Assembly (NCBI GenBank): GCA_003586115.2
Contig: QVOM02000025.1
Location: forward strand, 42,948,522 to 43,012,521
Length of the DNA stretch: 64,000 nt
Source: Salvator merianae
Lineage: Eukaryota > Chordata > Lepidosauria > Squamata > Teiidae
Direction of reading: 5' to 3'
The notes below the pieces were generated by a model, which had not been told where the DNA came from, did not search any database, and saw only the letters and a list, made by a program, of their open reading frames with translations. Below are positions 1-11,220 of the stretch, in pieces; position 1 is the stretch's first letter, and every line of letters begins with the position of its first letter. A program made the position numbers and the translations under genes.

Positions 1-269
1 CGCGAAGTAATTGCCTTCAGCTCAGCGTGTAATTTAGAAGACTGGAGGCAGCCGCAGGATGACATAACTCCCTCCCTACTTCTGAGCAGCAGCGAAATGA
101 TGCCTCGTCTTGCCCTCCGTTTCAAAAAGCAGAACTATATACCACCATCAAAGACGTTTTATTAACTCCTAGCCATCTGAGTTTCTCATCCTCATGTGGT
201 GCGATCGCTGCGAGGCAGGCGAAGAGTTAAAAAAATACCGTCTTTCCTAATGTGATGCATTACAATTTC
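1..269. other. HHIP intron, no recognisable feature
   Basis: This lies 3' of exon 793-966 on the transcript. The CpG content is moderate. Part may belong to the CpG-rich repeat that follows, but I could not match an end. Confidence 0.4.
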
Positions 270-520
270 CACCTCTAGAAGCAGAGACTTGACGCTACCA
301 AGCTACCGAGCTTCATTGCATCGAAGTTTTCACAGCGAAAAGAGACGAAAATAGCCGTTCGCAGTGAGTGGCGAAGGTCACGAAAATTGACGAAAATGGC
401 CGCAACTTTCGCCATTCGCTTTCGCAATAGAGAGGGCACTTCGCATTCGATGCGAATGTCGCGAAGCAACGAAATTCGTACGAAATTTCGTTGCTTCGAA
501 TTTTCGTGCACATCCCTACT
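270..520. mobile_element. CpG-rich palindromic repeat, DNA-transposon-like right end
   Basis: This stretch is packed with TTCG/CGAA words in an otherwise CpG-poor intron. It contains a near-perfect palindrome at 462-498 with arms CGAAGCAACGAAAT and ATTTCGTTGCTTCG. It ends in TTTCGTGCACATCCCTAC; the reverse complement (GTAGGGATGTGCACGAAA) resembles termini of short non-autonomous DNA transposons common in lizards. The matching left end was not seen, so the element is truncated or rearranged. The small open frames here are chance frames. Confidence 0.55.
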
Positions 521-792
521 TCAAGGTTTTTAGGTGCAAAGCGGCATAAATAAATAAATAAATGCATCTAGCAAGGATTCTTTCCAACTCATTGATAAGG
601 ACAAGATTTTTGCTCTTCTGTTTAATTCAACAAGACACACTGTATGTGGTGTTAAAACAGTGAATAGAACTTACCCATATGTTCAATTATAAGGAATTAA
701 ACATTTGACAACACAATTTTATTACTTATTTTCAAAAGGGGGAAAGGAACGAAAAATTTTACAAACGTCTTCTATACTCGTAATTATTGTAC
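521..792. other. HHIP intron with short TAAA repeat
   Basis: Contains (ATAA)n at about 546-563. Nothing else is recognisable up to the exon donor. Confidence 0.6.
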
Positions 793-966
793 CTTAAACC
801 ATCCATTTCTTCCATGTCATCTATAGTGATCATTCCATCACCAAGAAATATGTATAAAAATCCATCTGGGCCAAAGAGCAGCTGCCCTCCAAGGTGTTTT
901 CTATGTAGTTCTGCAACTTCTAGAAAACCTCTTGCTGTTCTCATGTCAACCTGATGCGGATTTTTT
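793..966 (-). CDS. HHIP: HHIP internal exon: propeller with Hedgehog-contact loop
   Basis: This 174-bp exon has an acceptor CTGTTGCAG, enters in phase 2 and ends in phase 2 at TTAAG|GTACAA. The peptide contains KNPHQVDMRTARGFLEVAEL, HRKHLGGQLLFGPDGFLYIF and LGDGMITIDDMEEMDGL. GGQLLFGPDG and LGDGMIT are propeller signatures. As I recall the human HHIP-SHH structures, the loop GMITLDDMEEMD carries Met379 and Asp383, the latter reaching the SHH zinc. Both appear kept here (M-I-T-I-D-D), with Ile replacing the Leu just before the Asp. The next exon should complete Ser and continue toward DFTGS, and lies before base 1. Two other substitutions relative to mammals are Gly in TARGFLEV and Phe in FLYIFLGDG. 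Confidence 0.96.
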
Positions 967-1525
967 CTGCAACAGAGTGGGAAAAAGCACAATTAATCCC
1001 AATAACAACTTTTAAAATTAAAATTGTGTCTAAACTATTTTACCTGTGAAATATAGCTTAGGACAGAGCAAGATTTGCCCAAGATCTTCTTAAACACAGT
1101 GCTGTGGAACAAATTTGCTGCTAATTATTTGGCATGAGGAGAACAGTTTCTTCAGTATAGTATGGCTTCTGCAGGAAGGATTTGCCTCCTTAGGAGATCT
1201 TCAGGTTTTGGAGGGTTTTTTTGCTTATTTTCAGGCCCTGTTTACACTTACTGGTAAATGTCATTAAAAAGTCTTCTTTGCATGAGCCCCTTTTCTAACT
1301 GGAAGCTTTGTGGTAAGAATTGTGCAAAGGAGGATGTTCAATGTTATGCAGTTTGTCTAAAATTAATGCTAAAAGTGTAAAGTGTGAATGGAGTCTTAGA
1401 GAAAATCAGCTTGATCTAAATGTTAGAGCAAAGATGGGAAAGCTGCAGTTATCCAGATGTTGCTATGGACACTATTTTCCCATGATTTGAATAAGATTTG
1501 AATAAGAATAAGGATGGGAGGCCTA

Positions 1526-1998
1526 GGGCCTTTCTGCACTTGCCGGCAGTCTGCATTTTAGTGTGGAATATGAGAGGTCTTGCCCACTTCTAGAATGTTC
1601 CATCCATACAAGATGGAGTGTGATCCAGATGAAGGGGCCCTTGATCTGGATCACTGGTAGAGCTCGATATTAGGGTACTAGCAGGCCCTGATCTGGATAT
1701 GGTGGCATGCAGAAGGCTCACCTCTGTGTTCCAGATTACTGGAAGACCTAGTGGTGCACCAAAGCATGCTGCTAGAATGGGTTGCCTAGAAGCTCCGAGG
1801 CCAGGGCCTTTCATTCCTAGCTGTTCAGGGCCCCTGGAGCCCTGTGTGAACTTCAAAGCTGCTGCGGGGGCTGGTCTGGACCAGTACAGTTGTGCAGATG
1901 CTGCCATTCCAGATCGTGCTTTGTCATTGTCCCAACCAGTGGGTCTCATTGGTTTGGAAGACTGGTTTGGATCATGGCGAGGCACTGCAGAAAGGCCC
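1526..1998. mobile_element. MITE with GGGCCTTTCTGCAC ends, 3-bp TSD CTA
   Basis: The left end GGGCCTTTCTGCACTTGCC and the right end, inverted (GGGCCTTTCTGCAGTGCC), form terminal inverted repeats. CTA at 1523-1525 is repeated at 1999-2001. It is 473 bp with no transposase. Small open frames inside on both strands are spurious. A 3-bp duplication with such ends suggests a PIF/Harbinger-type non-autonomous element; the superfamily is inferred. Confidence 0.8.
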
Positions 1999-2286
1999 CT
2001 AAATTCCAGTCATCACTCAGACAGGAAGTCCATGAGGTGACAGCAAAGCAATCACATTTCAGCCTAATCCACCCCAAAGTATCATTGTGAGAATAAAACG
2101 GGCTTGAGGTGAGAAACCATGTAGAATGCTGATATGTTCTTGAAAAAATAGAACATGTAAAATTTTAACACAGGATCTAAATTGAGAGTGGATGCTAAGG
2201 GATTGTTAAGGGAAAAATATCATTGTATTCATGTCCAGAAAGATCTAACTAAAGAACATAATAATGGAATCATCTATCTATCTATT

Positions 2287-2350
2287 CATTTGCATTTTTA
2301 TCATGCCCTACACTCCAAGGCCTCAGGGTAAGTTACAATAAGTTAAACAT
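2287..2350. repeat. LINE/SINE 3'-tail-like fragment
   Basis: Resembles the widespread reptile motif 'atttatat..gccc..aaggcctcagggtaagttaca' seen at LINE/SINE 3' ends. Short and degenerate. Confidence 0.4.
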
Positions 2351-3894
2351 ATAATGCATAGTAAAACACTTAATGTAAGACAAAATATGAGTTGCCCTCA
2401 GACACCCAATGGTTCTAAGCTTGCTGTGGATGGCAACTGGGAGGGAGAGGCCACCGCTGGAAGCCCAAAGATGCCAGCACCTCACCAGCTTTCTTTCTCC
2501 TCCATTCCCCAGGCAAGATGTTTCTGAAGCATGTTGTGAGTGATAACTTTAAGGTCCACCTCTGTAACTGACCATTTTCTTTTCTTGTCTGCTTCCCCAG
2601 GCAGGAATAGACATCCTAATAGCATCTGCAAGTAATTCATAGTTCCCAACAGGATTGATCCTAGAGGGTTTGTTTTTTTTTTTAAACCACCATTTTACCA
2701 GCAGTGCCTTCTTTTGTCAGAAATAACACTAAGACTGAAACCTCAAAGGGAGAAGGGAAGGAGTCAGGCTATGGTCCAAAGCTCCATTTTAATCTTAATG
2801 AACTGCAGTAAAATTGCAGTTAATTAAAATAAAAACAGTTAATTAAAATAAAAACAAGGCTTCCTGCTGGAGCTCTTTCCCTCCCCCACTGTTCTCAAAT
2901 GGGTGCTTTCTGAGCAACTCTTGCCATGCATGCTTCAGATAAGGGAAAGGAAATGCACACCAATCTACAACTTGTTGTGTGATCTGTAGCTTTAATTTCA
3001 TTTAACTATTAATTAAAAGGGGGAAAATCATTTCCATCTAATTTGACAATGCTTAAAACATGGTGCCCAAGGTAACCACTTCATTTGCTTATGTTGGGCC
3101 AGACCGGGTTATAAACACACAGGGAAATAAAAAATAATCGGAACAAGCCACACAGAATTTGAGAAATCACCATGAAGAGGAGACCAACTTGTATTGTCCA
3201 AAGTGCCACTTGTTAGGCATATCAAGAGAAGAGTGGGCTGGCCACTCCTAAGTTAATCAGACCAGGTCTCTACTCTCAAATGGAGACAGCTTCTTCCCAG
3301 GCATGTGGGAGAGGCACCACAATTGCCACTGAAATTGCCTCATCTCCATTTTGGGGCATAGAGGCATCGTTTTCAGCAGTGGCCAGGAGAGCTTTCATTG
3401 AGGGCAGAAAACTGCACCCTCTGGAAATGACACCTCAGTCAGCAATCATACCCCGTAATGAGGTGGCGTGGTCACCATGAGGAGCTTAATGTTGCCACAA
3501 ACGGAGATGTGGTAATAGAAGACATGTTACCAGGCACCTCTTTGGGTAAATGGAGACGCAGACTCTAGATTCTTTAATGAATGGTTAGCCTTTTTTAATT
3601 CTAAAAATTCAATCTAAGAATTAATTCTTAATTTGGTAAAGCTTGAATTTTGTATCAACATTAAAATGCAATTAACAGAAACTAGCAAGACAGTAGACTT
3701 GCTGTTGGTCAAAGCAACTCTTGACTGAAATGTATTGCTGATGATTTCTGACATACTCCAGATGTGTTTCCTGCAACTCAGAGGTAACCTGTTTAAAAGT
3801 AAGGGTTATAAAAGCAAGGAAGCAAGGTTTGAGTTTGATTTGTAGCACACTGTACAACAAAACCTGCTGCAGAGACTGTTCATAAAATTCATAC

Positions 3895-4046
3895 CTGGAC
3901 ACGGTGTATTCTACAACCCTAAGAATATGATCATGGGGCCCAATAGCCCATCGTTCTTGGTTGGTGGTATAGGACACATACAGCTTTCCATTTTTTTTGT
4001 AACTGGGATGGAATGCGAGGCTTAAGAGTCCTCTTTCGTCTCCACC
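3895..4046 (-). CDS. HHIP: HHIP internal exon: beta-propeller blade
   Basis: This 152-bp exon starts after CTGCAG in phase 0 and ends in phase 2 at TCCAG|GTATGA, a good donor. It encodes GGDERGLLSLAFHPSYKKNG, then KLYVSYTTNQERWAIGPHDH and ILRVVEYTVS. GGDERGLLSLAFHP is a hallmark of the glucose/sorbosone-dehydrogenase-like propeller of HHIP and HHIPL proteins. The TTNQERW and GPHDH segments identify HHIP itself. The trailing AG joins the leading A of exon 793-966 to give Arg then KNPHQ, matching the known protein. There are no stops or frameshifts. Open frame past the donor is intron read-through and not coding. Confidence 0.97.
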
Positions 4047-4954
4047 CTGCAGTCAAATGAAAAACACAAAGAATTGTGAAGTTAATTATGTTCTTTATTC
4101 TATTTAAGTTTCTTTGTTCACTGTGAGTAATCTTTGCTAGTCTTTTTGCTTCCTAAATTGACAAAAGCACACAAAAGGATTATGAAACAATTCATCTGGA
4201 GTGTGTGTTTGTATGCGTGAATTTGTGTATGTGGGGGTGGGTTGGGTTGGGGGAGGAACTACTCTCCTTGAAAACTGGAATGGCTCAATTGTTATTCTAC
4301 TTTTCCAGAGTGCTCCTTGTTGCAAGAGGTCTAAGATATGAAGATATGTCTAAGTGCTATGAAGAATTCTTTGTTGGATTACTAGGTTGCTAGCTAGTTG
4401 AATGCAGAAGGCAAATAAAAAAGAGCTATAATCAGCAGTCACTTCAAATTCAAGCATCCAAGTCCTAAAACACAGTGCCAACTCCCACTGTCCTGGCAAT
4501 ATGTTTAGAAAACAGTTAAATTGCTTGTGTAATATGTAAACCTTTGTTTTACCCTGGAGGCAGCTACATCACTTGTCACAACGATGGTGGTCTGTTCATC
4601 ATTGCTCACATACTGTAGGTAATGAGCAACCTCCCATTACCCTGCATGAAAGCATCATTTTCTATGGGGCTGTATGGTGCAAAGGTTTTTATTATTGCAA
4701 AAAACAAAAATAGAAAATGCCCAAACATCTTTCTTCCATTATTTATGTATGCCACACAGATTAGTTGAGTTATATGTTTAGCATCAATTTCATGTACTGT
4801 GACAATACAAATGCCAGCAACAGAATGCAGAAAAGCAGCTCCCCCCTCCGCCAAAACAAGGGAGGAGAGCGGGCGGGTGCATAAGTACAGAATCAAAAAA
4901 TGCAGTCTCCCAACATATTAGCATAAATGTCTTCTTATACATGGAGACACTTGT

Positions 4955-5035
4955 TTAGATAGATACAGATACAGATATACCATAGATGTAGAGTTGATAT
5001 AGATACATATAGATATTTATAACAAAACCAAATCT
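4955..5035. repeat. Imperfect GATA-rich microsatellite
   Basis: Interrupted GATA and GATACA units (AGATAGATACAGATACAGA, then variants). The surrounding 4047-5967 is otherwise unremarkable AT-rich intron, with poly-T runs near 5508 and 5572. Confidence 0.7.
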
Positions 5036-5967
5036 CTTACAGTAGATGTTTTCAAAATTTCAAAATTACAAAGAAACACATACTGCCCAAGAAGTGGTGA
5101 AGAGCTGGATTTTCATAGTTGTGACCATTTGTCCTAGTGTTAAAATGATATATCTACTGCTTTTAGGTAGGAAAATGCATCCCTCTGATTGTGTAGCTTT
5201 AGGCATGCTGAAAACATTTTATCTTAAAGATCTGGAGTAAGTATTTTTCCACAGCGTAAGCTTTCTTTTAATTTCTCTCAAGCAAATATAGTTATACAAA
5301 TACTCATGTCATTGGGAATGCCCCAAATGTTACCAAGGAATGCATTTATGCTGTTTCAGTTTGTTTGCATGTTTGTTATTTAGCACTTTGTGTTTTGCGT
5401 TTCCCAAAAGTTCAACCTCCCTCCTGTTTGTATGCCCTCACTTTATTGTTCTGGGTTTTCAAATAAAGGCAATCATTCCTTCTCCCCATCATACAGGAGG
5501 GAGTTTTAATTTTTTTTTTCTGTGCAAAATCTGGATATTAGATATGCAAATCTATGTGAACATGGAGCTATTTTTTTTCAAATTATTTCAAAAATTGTTT
5601 GGAATTGAACAAGTTCACTTTAATAATCTCTAATGAAGTATCTACAAACTTAAAAGTGTCAGAAACCTTCCAGGTTTGCTGGGCAGGCATTTTAGACAAT
5701 ATTTGTCTGTATTTGTGTAGATGCAAACATTTGGATATCTGGACTTCGTGGAGAAAAACAAACTCCCACCATGCAATATTGAAGGGAATGATACTGCTGT
5801 GTGCTGTGTTTTAAAAATGAGGTAAATGGCTTGCAGACTGAGTAAATTAACCAGCCAATCACATGACCCAAGCTGACAGCTACGTCAACTAATCATACGG
5901 CAGGAAACTACTGTATAGGAAAACCCAACTTTCAAGCAGACCTCTCCAGTCATGTGAAAGTACATTA

Positions 5968-7182
5968 GGGCCACGTTCCGACACGGCATTTAATCAGTTT
6001 ACAGGCCAACTTCAGTTCCCACTGTCCCGACATGATCTTGTTGTTCCGTAGTTTTTCTGGACTATACCGGCAAAATCCGGACTATTTTGTATTCGGATTT
6101 AATGAAGTCTCAAGCCGTTCCAGATCGTTAGCGTGCTTTACTTTGTGATGTGGGAACGGGGAAAGAGACTATTTGGGAGGGATCGTACTTTTTTGGGGGG
6201 GTGCAGAGGGAGGGATCCCCATTTTGTGCCGTCCAATGACAGACTTTGTGGGTGGGCAGGAAGCGCAGTAGTTTCCTCTGCCTCCATTATCAACACTTCC
6301 GTCCCTGCCAGAGGAAAAGAATCCGTCCTCCTTTTTACTTCGCTAAGCTGCGGTCCTTTCTCTTTCTTTATCCCCCATTCGACACTGCCAGGAAGAAATT
6401 AAAGGCTTCCCCCACTTTTGTCTGCTCTTTAAACCAAAAAATAAACTGCACCTGTTTGGGGTTGCAGTCCTCTTGCCCCAACAAAGAAACCACTCAAGAT
6501 GAGTTTTGCCGTCGGCAGCACACAGCTACACAGCGGAGACACATGCCGCTGCGGATGTCTTGGGGGAAGATGAGGCAGAGTCCATTTGCTGGCGATGAAC
6601 AGCACTGTCAAGATAGTAGAGCCCCCCCACGTTCCCTCCCCACTTTTTCACTTCGTTACGGACCTCTCCCTGCTTTTGTGCTACTTTTAAATTGCGAAAT
6701 TGCGCAAAAGTGCACTTGCAAGGGAGCAGAAATCGCTATCAGCCCCTTTAAAAAGCCCTTTTAAAAGCCATTTAAAAAGCTTGCGGAACATAGTTTTAAA
6801 GTTCTGCTTGTGTAGATAGAGGCTGTAGTGGGGAGACGGAGCAACTAGCGAATGAATAGTAACGCTGCCAAGTGAATCCATGTTCTGAGGCAGCAGCGGG
6901 GACATACGGAGAGCGGAGCTTGACTTGCCTGCCCCTGTGACATCAAGATTTGAACATTGGGACTGCAGCCGATCCCTGACTGCACAGGGAGGAGAATTTG
7001 ACAAGGGGTGGAGGCAGAAAAGGTACTGTTTCTCCGTGCCAAGCACGGGAAATATCAGTGTGGGAATGAGCAAGTATGAATTGAGTCTGTGTTAAACTGT
7101 AACTGTGGGAACGACCAGAAGATGAATTCAGTTCTTGTACTCTTCCGATACGGATTAAATTTACGCTGTCAGAACGTGGCCA
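5968..7182. mobile_element. 1.2-kb non-autonomous DNA transposon
   Basis: The left terminus GGGCCACGTTCCGACACGG mirrors the right terminus (inverted: TGGCCACGTTCTGACAGCG). Further in, TTTAATC and ATTTAATCCG also correspond. Flanks are TTA (left) and ATA or TAG (right), compatible with a mutated 3-bp duplication. The interior is GC-richer than the intron and holds several short frames on both strands (6133-7236), but none resembles a transposase. The GGGCC start suggests kinship with the GGGCCTTTCTGCAC MITEs nearby, possibly as a longer relative. Confidence 0.7.
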
Positions 7183-7337
7183 TAGTATGCTTAAAGTGGG
7201 TTTTCCACAAGAATGTGGACTGAAAAGAAGGTACAAAGGGGGGAAAACCTGTTTTTAAAACAAAAATTGGATCTAAACGGTAAACATGTCCTATGACTGT
7301 GCTGTACCAAGTTGGTTTACAATGCATACTATATGAA

Positions 7338-7420
7338 GGCTACAATCCTATAAACATCTACTGGAGTGGAAGCCCTATTGAACTTACTTCTAAGTAGATA
7401 AGTGTGCATTATAGGTTGCA
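7338..7420. repeat. Squamate interspersed repeat fragment ('aatcctataaacatctactggag')
   Basis: Matches the common reptile pattern of 'caatcctat...' followed by 'ttgaacttacttctaagtag' and 'gtgtgcat..aggttgca'. This is usually a LINE/SINE-derived fragment; family name uncertain. Confidence 0.5.
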
Positions 7421-8469
7421 AGCAGTGAGACTGAATTCACACACAATAAACAAGTATCACTGAGGTGGCTTTGAGATGGCTCATAGGTTGGATTGCTCAC
7501 ATGCCATTCTGCCCCTCTCCTTCTTATAAATATTTTAGGTTAGAACCAGAGGATTAGAAATGGGATGAGAACATGAGTGCCATATGCTCCCATTTCTAAG
7601 GTACTTCTGAAACCCCTTTTTTGCAACGTGTGAGATACAGCCTTCATTTTCTTTTCTCTTTCACTGTTTTCTTGCCAAACTTCTGAGACACTTATGCCCC
7701 GCTCCCTAATGTCTAATTTTTTTACAAACTAAAATTCTGTGAAAGAGTACAAATAAAATGTCCTTATATACATAGAGATAAGGTTGTACAGCAACACATT
7801 TATAATGGATACTCAGTGAGCAAATACATGTTTTGGACTTCTGTTTTTGCAGTCTTTTCTCCCTGCCTCCACATTTTTAAGACACAGTAAGATGATGAAA
7901 CAGTGGTCAACACTGGAGGTTACAGGCAGAAGCCCCCTCGCCCCCGCCTGCCCACACTGGTTTTCTGGATGTCATGAAGCTCCTTTTCAGTGCACAGAAC
8001 TGTTTTCACCAGATGACTTAAAATGCATTTTTCTGACCTTTTTAAAAAATGTGTTATAGATTAAGAAATCTGGTAATCACACTGAAAGAAAAGCTACAGC
8101 ATAGAAATGAAATCTTATTTACCTAAACAATGCAACCTTAAACTCTTTATTCTAGTCCTACTCTGTCGCAAAGTTAGGCAAACCTAAATCCATTAAAAAT
8201 CAAACAGATGAAAGATGTTCAACTACATGTCAAATTGTGGCATTAGAAGCAAAATTACTTGGCAGAATTTTTAATATATTATCAAGATTATTATAAGAAA
8301 GATGAAAACATTAGAGACTTTTGCATTGGAAGGGTGTGCATATTCCAAAGGGATCTTCTACAGTTCTAACTCTTTTGATATCTATGCAATCTGGATGAAT
8401 TTAATTTGGCTGAATTCCACTTTAGTGACAAACTGTGGAATAAAATCACCACCACTATCCATTGGAATC
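7421..8469. other. HHIP intron, nothing recognised
   Basis: AT-rich sequence without splice-flanked coding frames or clear repeats. An isolated 70-aa frame at 7847-8059 shows no family resemblance. Confidence 0.5.
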
Positions 8470-8718
8470 AGTAGGATTTAGATTTCATAATAAACTCTAT
8501 ACACTGGCTGCTGAAATGGGTCTCTGTAGGCAAGGGGCTTTTGTTGCTGGCTATGAGAGCTTTTAGGGCCAACTCTGAAGCTGATGTGAGTTTGAAGTTG
8601 GAGGGGGGTCTGGACTGGAACAGCTGCCCCAGTGAGGACTGCCTTGAAGGTGCAATCCTGGCCCAGATTGGAATGGATTGTGTGAACTGAACTAGTGGGA
8701 CCACTCCAGGAACAGTAA
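8470..8718. mobile_element. Partial MITE of the 450-bp type
   Basis: Internal words shared with other copies (CTGAAATGGGTC, AACTCTGAAGCTGATGTGAG, CTGGACTGGAACAG) mark it as part of the larger MITE class. Its termini were not found. It abuts the short palindromic MITE at 8719. Confidence 0.5.
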
Positions 8719-8897
8719 GGCCCTTTCTGCACTGGGGCTTATTCAAGATTATATCTCAGAACAGCGATCTGCTATCTGCATGCTAGTGCAGACTATGGTA
8801 GGCCCTGGGGAAGACCTTTCATGGTTTGCACTAGCATGTGGATGACAGGTCCTATTCTGGGATATAATCTGCAATAAGGCCAAGTGCAGAAAGGACC
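8719..8897. mobile_element. 179-bp palindromic MITE
   Basis: Terminal inverted repeats are long. The left reads GGCCCTTTCTGCACTGGGGC then TTATTCAAGATTATATC; the right, inverted, reads GGTCCTTTCTGCACTTGGCC then TTATTGCAGATTATATC. The arms reach toward the centre (TGCATGCTAGTGCA and its partner). Flanks are TAA and TAT, a possible decayed 3-bp duplication. Sister copies are at 15637 and 53173. Confidence 0.75.
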
Positions 8898-10084
8898 TAT
8901 ATGTAGAAATGGCCTAAGATGGTTCTCTCTAGTGCAGTGCTTAGGCTATTCTTCAAGCATTTTAAAGAATTCTGAGGAAGAAACTAAATGATTTGTTGGG
9001 AACAACTGCTCTGCTAGCCTTGATTACTGACTTTCTTCTTAAAACAATAGGGAATTTCATTGTCAGGTTTTCGGTGAACAAGTAGAGGTACAAGCACAAG
9101 TTTATTTTGTATATTCAACCATTGACCATAATAGAACAGTTTACAAAATACTAAGTGGGGTGGACGAATTTTGTGTGCATATAAATTTACTTTGCCCTTG
9201 CAATATTCTAATTTCTAATGAATCATTGTTCTTGATGAGGTATGCAGATGAGATAATGTAGGTATGCCACTTTGGTATCAGAGGTTATTTAACTCTGAGC
9301 TTATGAATACCTTGAAATGGCAGAGGGAGGTGGGAAATCACATTTGATGGCTGACCATTCTCTGTTTCCTCTTTCTACCACCCTTGGCTCTGTTTGTTTG
9401 TTCTTCTAGCAAGTTTCTACAAGCAGTCATCACATTCTAAACTTTGTCATCATTCAATATATTTTTTGCTGAAAATCAAATGTATTTCAACAAGTCATCA
9501 CAGCTTCCATCACAGTTAACCCCCCCACCCCCAAGTTCTTAAAAACAATTCATTCCAGAGTGCAATGGTCCACTGAAATTGTTAAGAACAATAAACTGTC
9601 ATGCATCTAAACGCTGTCTTCCACACTTCAAAGTTCTGTATATATTAAGCCTTTTCTTTAGGGAGAAAATTAAAAACTCTGAGTGTGTGCAAGTATACAC
9701 AGCATATTTGACAATGCTTGTGGACAATACATCAACATCTAGCAAGCTCGGGGAGTCAGTTAATTGAAAACAAGTTTGTTCTGTTTCACTATGATCACTT
9801 CAGAATTGTAAGCATATCACTTTAAAACTGAAAGCATTTTTTTTTTTAAAAAAAAAAGAACAAGTCAGACCATTGATTACTTGTTGCTATACTGAGTTAT
9901 GAATAGGAATGGGCCAAACTGCCATCCATCAGATGTGTATGGCAGTTAGCAGCCAATGCCTGTAAGGCTCTTTCCCTAACAGTCCTGGCTCTCTTTAGCA
10001 TTAGTCCCTTACATGTGAATAAACTTGTGAAGCACAGAAGTTACTTGCTTGGTCCATGTGTACCCACCATCATTACAGGCACCT
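8898..10084. other. HHIP intron, nothing recognised
   Basis: AT-rich. It includes a T-run/A-run palindrome at about 9837-9856 and a C-run near 9520. No gene is supported. Confidence 0.5.
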
Positions 10085-10435
10085 TCATAGGCATGTGACG
10101 CGTGCATATGCAATAACATTGCAGGCATGTGCGTTAACATGTCCTGCAGGCTGCTTCATTCCTGGCGTTTGGAGCCTTGGTGCTGCCTCTGAGGGCTTTT
10201 CAGAGGCAGTGGCTAGGCACTGAGTGGAAAAGGCCATCTGAATGTAGACAGCCCTGTCCCTTTCCAGCAGCAACCAATACCAGACTGCTTGTTCCACGAC
10301 AGGGCAAGGAATGGACTTGTTCCATGACAGAGCAGGGCGGATTGTTTGTACCCGTGACATGTGGTCTGACTGCCTTCCTCTCTTGATCATTTCCCACCTT
10401 GGCATTCCATGCTCCACTGTCCACTCACCAACCAC
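10085..10435. mobile_element. Probable degenerate MITE
   Basis: GC-richer than its surroundings, with a vocabulary like the other large MITEs. It ends directly beside the Bov-B relic. No TIR or target duplication was found, so the call is weak. Overlapping short frames on both strands are chance. Confidence 0.35.
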
Positions 10436-10439
10436 CAAC

Positions 10440-11200
10440 AATACAACCTTTGCCTACAGGCCCTATGTATTTCACTCTGGACCTAATCATAGAATGTATC
10501 AATTTCATCTTATGCTGCTTCTATTGTTGGGGCATAAATACTAATAATCGTTAAATTAAAAGGTTGCTTCTAAAATCTAACTAAAATTACTCTGTCATTC
10601 ACTGCCTTACATTCAATTACAGTCCTGGGAGTTATGTTCTTTACTTTCATGCTAACACTATTTCTCCCAACTTTCATTACCGGAAGAGTATACTGTATGT
10701 TGTTCTGACTGGGAATGCCCAATGCCTGTCGACATCAATTTGCTCATGCCCCAAATATCCAAATTCAAATGATTCACTTTCTTCTTTACTATTTCTAACT
10801 TCCTTTCATAGATTCAGTGTTTTTATGATGATCTTTTCTTTATAGCTTCGCATTTTCTTTTCTTTTCTGGCACCATCTGGAGCTGGTCATCCATAAGGCA
10901 TTTGTCCACCTGTGCCATACACATCAGTGGTACATTGTAAGAGCCTTTTGAACTTAGCGGCTTATCTTCTGGCACTATCTCATTCAGTTTAGTCGGTTCA
11001 TATGGTTCGCTTGGTAGTAAGTACAGGAGTGGTTTATCTAAGCCTTCTCCTGCACAGTACATACTCCGTACCACTGCTGCCCTTTCTGGGTGGTATGTTT
11101 ACTCTGGCATCTCATCTTTGGCCTCTTCACCCTTTGTGACCTTGCTGGGAGTTTTGTCATAGCCCAATGTCATAGCCCAAAGGATCACTGGTGCACACAA
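10440..11200 (-). mobile_element. Bov-B/RTE LINE relic with endonuclease start
   Basis: On the minus strand a frame reads LDIWGMSKLMSTGIGHS, then SVSMKVKNITPRTVIECKAV, NDRVILVRF and FNLTIISIYAPT. These are the recognisable N-terminal blocks of the RTE/Bov-B apurinic endonuclease (ISELKWTG and VYAPT-type motifs). Upstream on the same strand is an 83-aa frame (10823-11074) with GYDKTPSKVTKG before it, probably the element's 5' region. Stops and frameshifts break it. The reverse-transcriptase part is absent. Bov-B is typical of squamates, which supports the organism call. Confidence 0.75.
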
Positions 11201-11220
11201 GCCCCCTCACTCTGGTAGGG

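Larger units (their letters stand above)
967..3894 (-). other. HHIP: HHIP intron, about 2.9 kb
   Basis: Phase-2 intron with donor GTATGA at its 3895 side and acceptor TTGCAG at its 967 side. It holds one MITE (1526-1998) and a LINE-type tail. The rest appears to be unique intron sequence, with an AT-rich, homeobox-motif-rich stretch at 2770-3065. The 3237-3480 part has no recognisable family. Confidence 0.93.

Noticed and set aside
3672..3894. Coding read-through after HHIP exon 3895-4046
   Set aside because: A strong donor (AG|GTATGA) and exact phase joining to exon 793-966 show this is intron.
6246..6764. 172-aa frame in the 1.2-kb transposon
   Set aside because: No transposase motif; a comparable frame exists on the other strand.
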